Shown here in pieces: positions 62,642-64,000 of a DNA stretch of 64,000 bases. The notes beneath the pieces were generated by a model. It worked only from the letters and a program-made list of their open reading frames with translations, did not search any database and was not told where the DNA came from. The stretch lies in assembly GCA_018806915.1 (NCBI GenBank), contig JAGKQI010000050.1:186001-250000 (forward strand), given 5' to 3'. The DNA comes from Phytophthora colocasiae. Its lineage: Eukaryota > Oomycota > Peronosporomycetes > Peronosporales > Peronosporaceae. The translations under genes and the position numbers were made by a program. Every line of letters starts with the position of its first letter. Positions within the stretch are counted from its first letter, which is position 1.

Positions 62642-64000
62642 ATGGCGTCCACGATCGCGTCGTTTGCCAACTTCCTCAAGCAGTCTAAGGCCCACGCGGT
62701 GGACAACCGCGAGGTGCTGATCGCTGGTGTCCTGTACAAAAAGCCGGAGCGCAACTCGCTGCTCTGGAAGAAGCGCTACTGCGTCATTTACAAGGGCGAA
62801 CTGCAGATCGTGTACTTCCTGTCGCTCGAGGACTTTGAGAAGCGCGCGATCCGAGGAAAGATCCCCTTTAGCTCTGTGCACGCGTGGGACGGTAAGCCCA
62901 ATGGCTTCCAGTTCTACACGCCCAGCGACAACTGCTTCCGTGTGTACACGGAGACGGCGGAGGACCAGCTCAAGTGGATCGAAACCATGCAGAACTGCAT
63001 TGACAACGCTCCCGACAAGAAGGATGGCGCGAAGGTGGAGTACACACGTCCTGTGGCTTCTTCTCCTTCTTCTTCACCTAAGGGAGCCAGCTTCCGTTCA
63101 AAGCGTAGTGACTCCTGGCGTGAAGAGGACCCGGACGTCCTCTCGATGGCGACGGAGCTAGAGGACCTCCGTAGCGAAGTCACTACGCTCAAGGCCGAGC
63201 TGGCTAGCTACGAACAGGCCGAGAAGCGCTACGGCACGGAGATCTCTGCTGCCCGTACGCGTCGTGGCTCTGTTCTTGATGATGGTACCGAAGTGAACAT
63301 TGAGCCGAGGGAAATGGAGCGTATGCGTGCTATCTTCAACCTCTTCGACGTGCAGGGCAACGGTTTCATCAGCGAGGACGACCTCATGGACCTCCACGCC
63401 AAGCTGGGAGAGCCAATCTCTAATGAAGACGCCCGTGAAGCCATCTCGTTCATGCACTGCAAGTCTACCACCGGTCAGATCGACTTCAACTCGTTCATGA
63501 AGTGGTGGAACGATGATCACGCTGCTGATAACCAGACGGAGGCGATGCGTCGCTACCAGGCCAAGTTCAAATTCCTCAAGGCTCGTATTGCCAACCCGGA
63601 GGTCGGCAACATTGAGACGGAAGCTGTGGGCGCATTCCCGAGCTTCGAGTTCCGTGTGAACTTCTACCACACGGGCCCCAACGGTGAGCGTCAGCAGATT
63701 TCCCCGTGGCACGATATCCCACTCTACAACCCGGACGGAACGGTGAACTTCATCTGCGAGATCCCTAAGTGGACTCGTAAGAAAATGGAGATCGCCACGG
63801 GCGAGCCGTTCAACCCCATCAAGCAGGACACCAAGAACGGTAAGCTGCGCGAATACGGTTGGGGTGAGATGATGTTCAACTACGGCGCCATGCCCCAGAC
63901 GTGGGAGGACCCGTCGCATGTGACGGAGGGCACTGGCTGTGTGGGTGACAACGATCCTATCGATGTCGTTGAGATCGGTACCAAGCAGTGGCGCACGGGT
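62642..64000 (+). CDS. PH-EF-hand-inorganic pyrophosphatase fusion (3' end beyond window)
   Basis: A host gene, open for all 453 codons to the window end, no intron. Residues about 24-122 form a PH domain (VLIAGVLYKKPERNSLLWKK, then FRVYTETAEDQLKWIETM). A Ser-rich linker and a short coiled coil follow (ATELEDLRSEVTTLKAELAS). One EF-hand loop at 236-247 (DVQGNGFISEDD) has Gln at position 3, which may weaken Ca2+ binding. From about 330 comes a family I soluble inorganic pyrophosphatase: FNPIKQDTKNGKLREYGWG and the metal-binding signature DNDPIDV at 436-442, which hydrolyses PPi to two phosphates with Mg2+. The remaining part of the enzyme lies outside the window. The ATG at 62642 is the first in frame after the Inr. 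The PH domain suggests membrane or phosphoinositide targeting and the EF-hand possible Ca2+ control, which is inference from domains. Confidence 0.95.
   Translation, partial: MASTIASFANFLKQSKAHAVDNREVLIAGVLYKKPERNSLLWKKRYCVIYKGELQIVYFLSLEDFEKRAIRGKIPFSSVHAWDGKPNGFQFYTPSDNCFRVYTETAEDQLKWIETMQNCIDNAPDKKDGAKVEYTRPVASSPSSSPKGASFRSKRSDSWREEDPDVLSMATELEDLRSEVTTLKAELASYEQAEKRYGTEISAARTRRGSVLDDGTEVNIEPREMERMRAIFNLFDVQGNGFISEDDLMDLHAKLGEPISNEDAREAISFMHCKSTTGQIDFNSFMKWWNDDHAADNQTEAMRRYQAKFKFLKARIANPEVGNIETEAVGAFPSFEFRVNFYHTGPNGERQQISPWHDIPLYNPDGTVNFICEIPKWTRKKMEIATGEPFNPIKQDTKNGKLREYGWGEMMFNYGAMPQTWEDPSHVTEGTGCVGDNDPIDVVEIGTKQWRTG

Overview
The window looks like a repeat-dense, gene-sparse stretch of an oomycete genome, almost certainly Phytophthora. 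The evidence is two intact secreted RXLR-dEER effector genes, remains of an LWY-repeat effector, oomycete-style Gypsy and Copia retrotransposons, and an intronless PH/EF-hand/pyrophosphatase fusion gene preceded by an oomycete-type initiator. Most of the 64 kb is retroelement sequence. I saw no tRNA, rRNA or CRISPR. Species cannot be decided from sequence alone.

Layout. 1-1136: decayed Gypsy RT/RNase H fragment (-). 1137-7697: chromodomain Gypsy ('Gypsy-1') with its 5' LTR and no 3' LTR. 7698-24782: a giant Gypsy ('Gypsy-2', about 17 kb, LTRs about 1.9 kb, left LTR truncated). It has a long N-terminal gag extension, two RNase H modules, a chromodomain integrase and a roughly 3-kb antisense gene between pol and the 3' LTR. 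24764-28141: Copia-1 pol, cut off inside gag by the Gypsy-2 LTR, with its own 3' LTR start after it. 28888-29271: RXLR effector gene 1. 29876-30452: LINE fragment. 30449-42219: Gypsy-3, with 902-bp LTRs and a TATT target duplication, carrying a reverse-oriented solo LTR of the Gypsy-2 family inside pol.

42216-47932: a graveyard of LINE pieces, an RXLR pseudogene, a membrane-protein relic, intact RXLR effector gene 2 (-) and an LWY effector relic. 47933-52396: Copia-2 (-), with 144-bp LTRs and a GTAGT duplication, sitting in a LINE ('LINE-B'). LINE-B is also split by LINE-A (53048-55604, 19-bp duplication). 56128-61586: Copia-3, with apparently identical 172-bp LTRs and one uninterrupted gag-pol frame; it is the only element here that looks intact. 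62642 to the window end: a host gene for a PH-EF-hand-inorganic pyrophosphatase protein.

The insertions can be ordered by nesting. LINE-B is older than both LINE-A and Copia-2; Gypsy-3 is older than the solo LTR inside it; Gypsy-2 lies against Gypsy-1 on one side and Copia-1 on the other, so a deletion or recombination is needed to explain its flanks. The three related RXLR loci share upstream and downstream flanks, so an effector locus was duplicated and inverted among the transposons. The strongest candidate for something undescribed is Gypsy-2: its antisense gene, and a short motif (consensus YCYGRYGWACA) scattered through its LTR, gag, pol and antisense gene on both strands.
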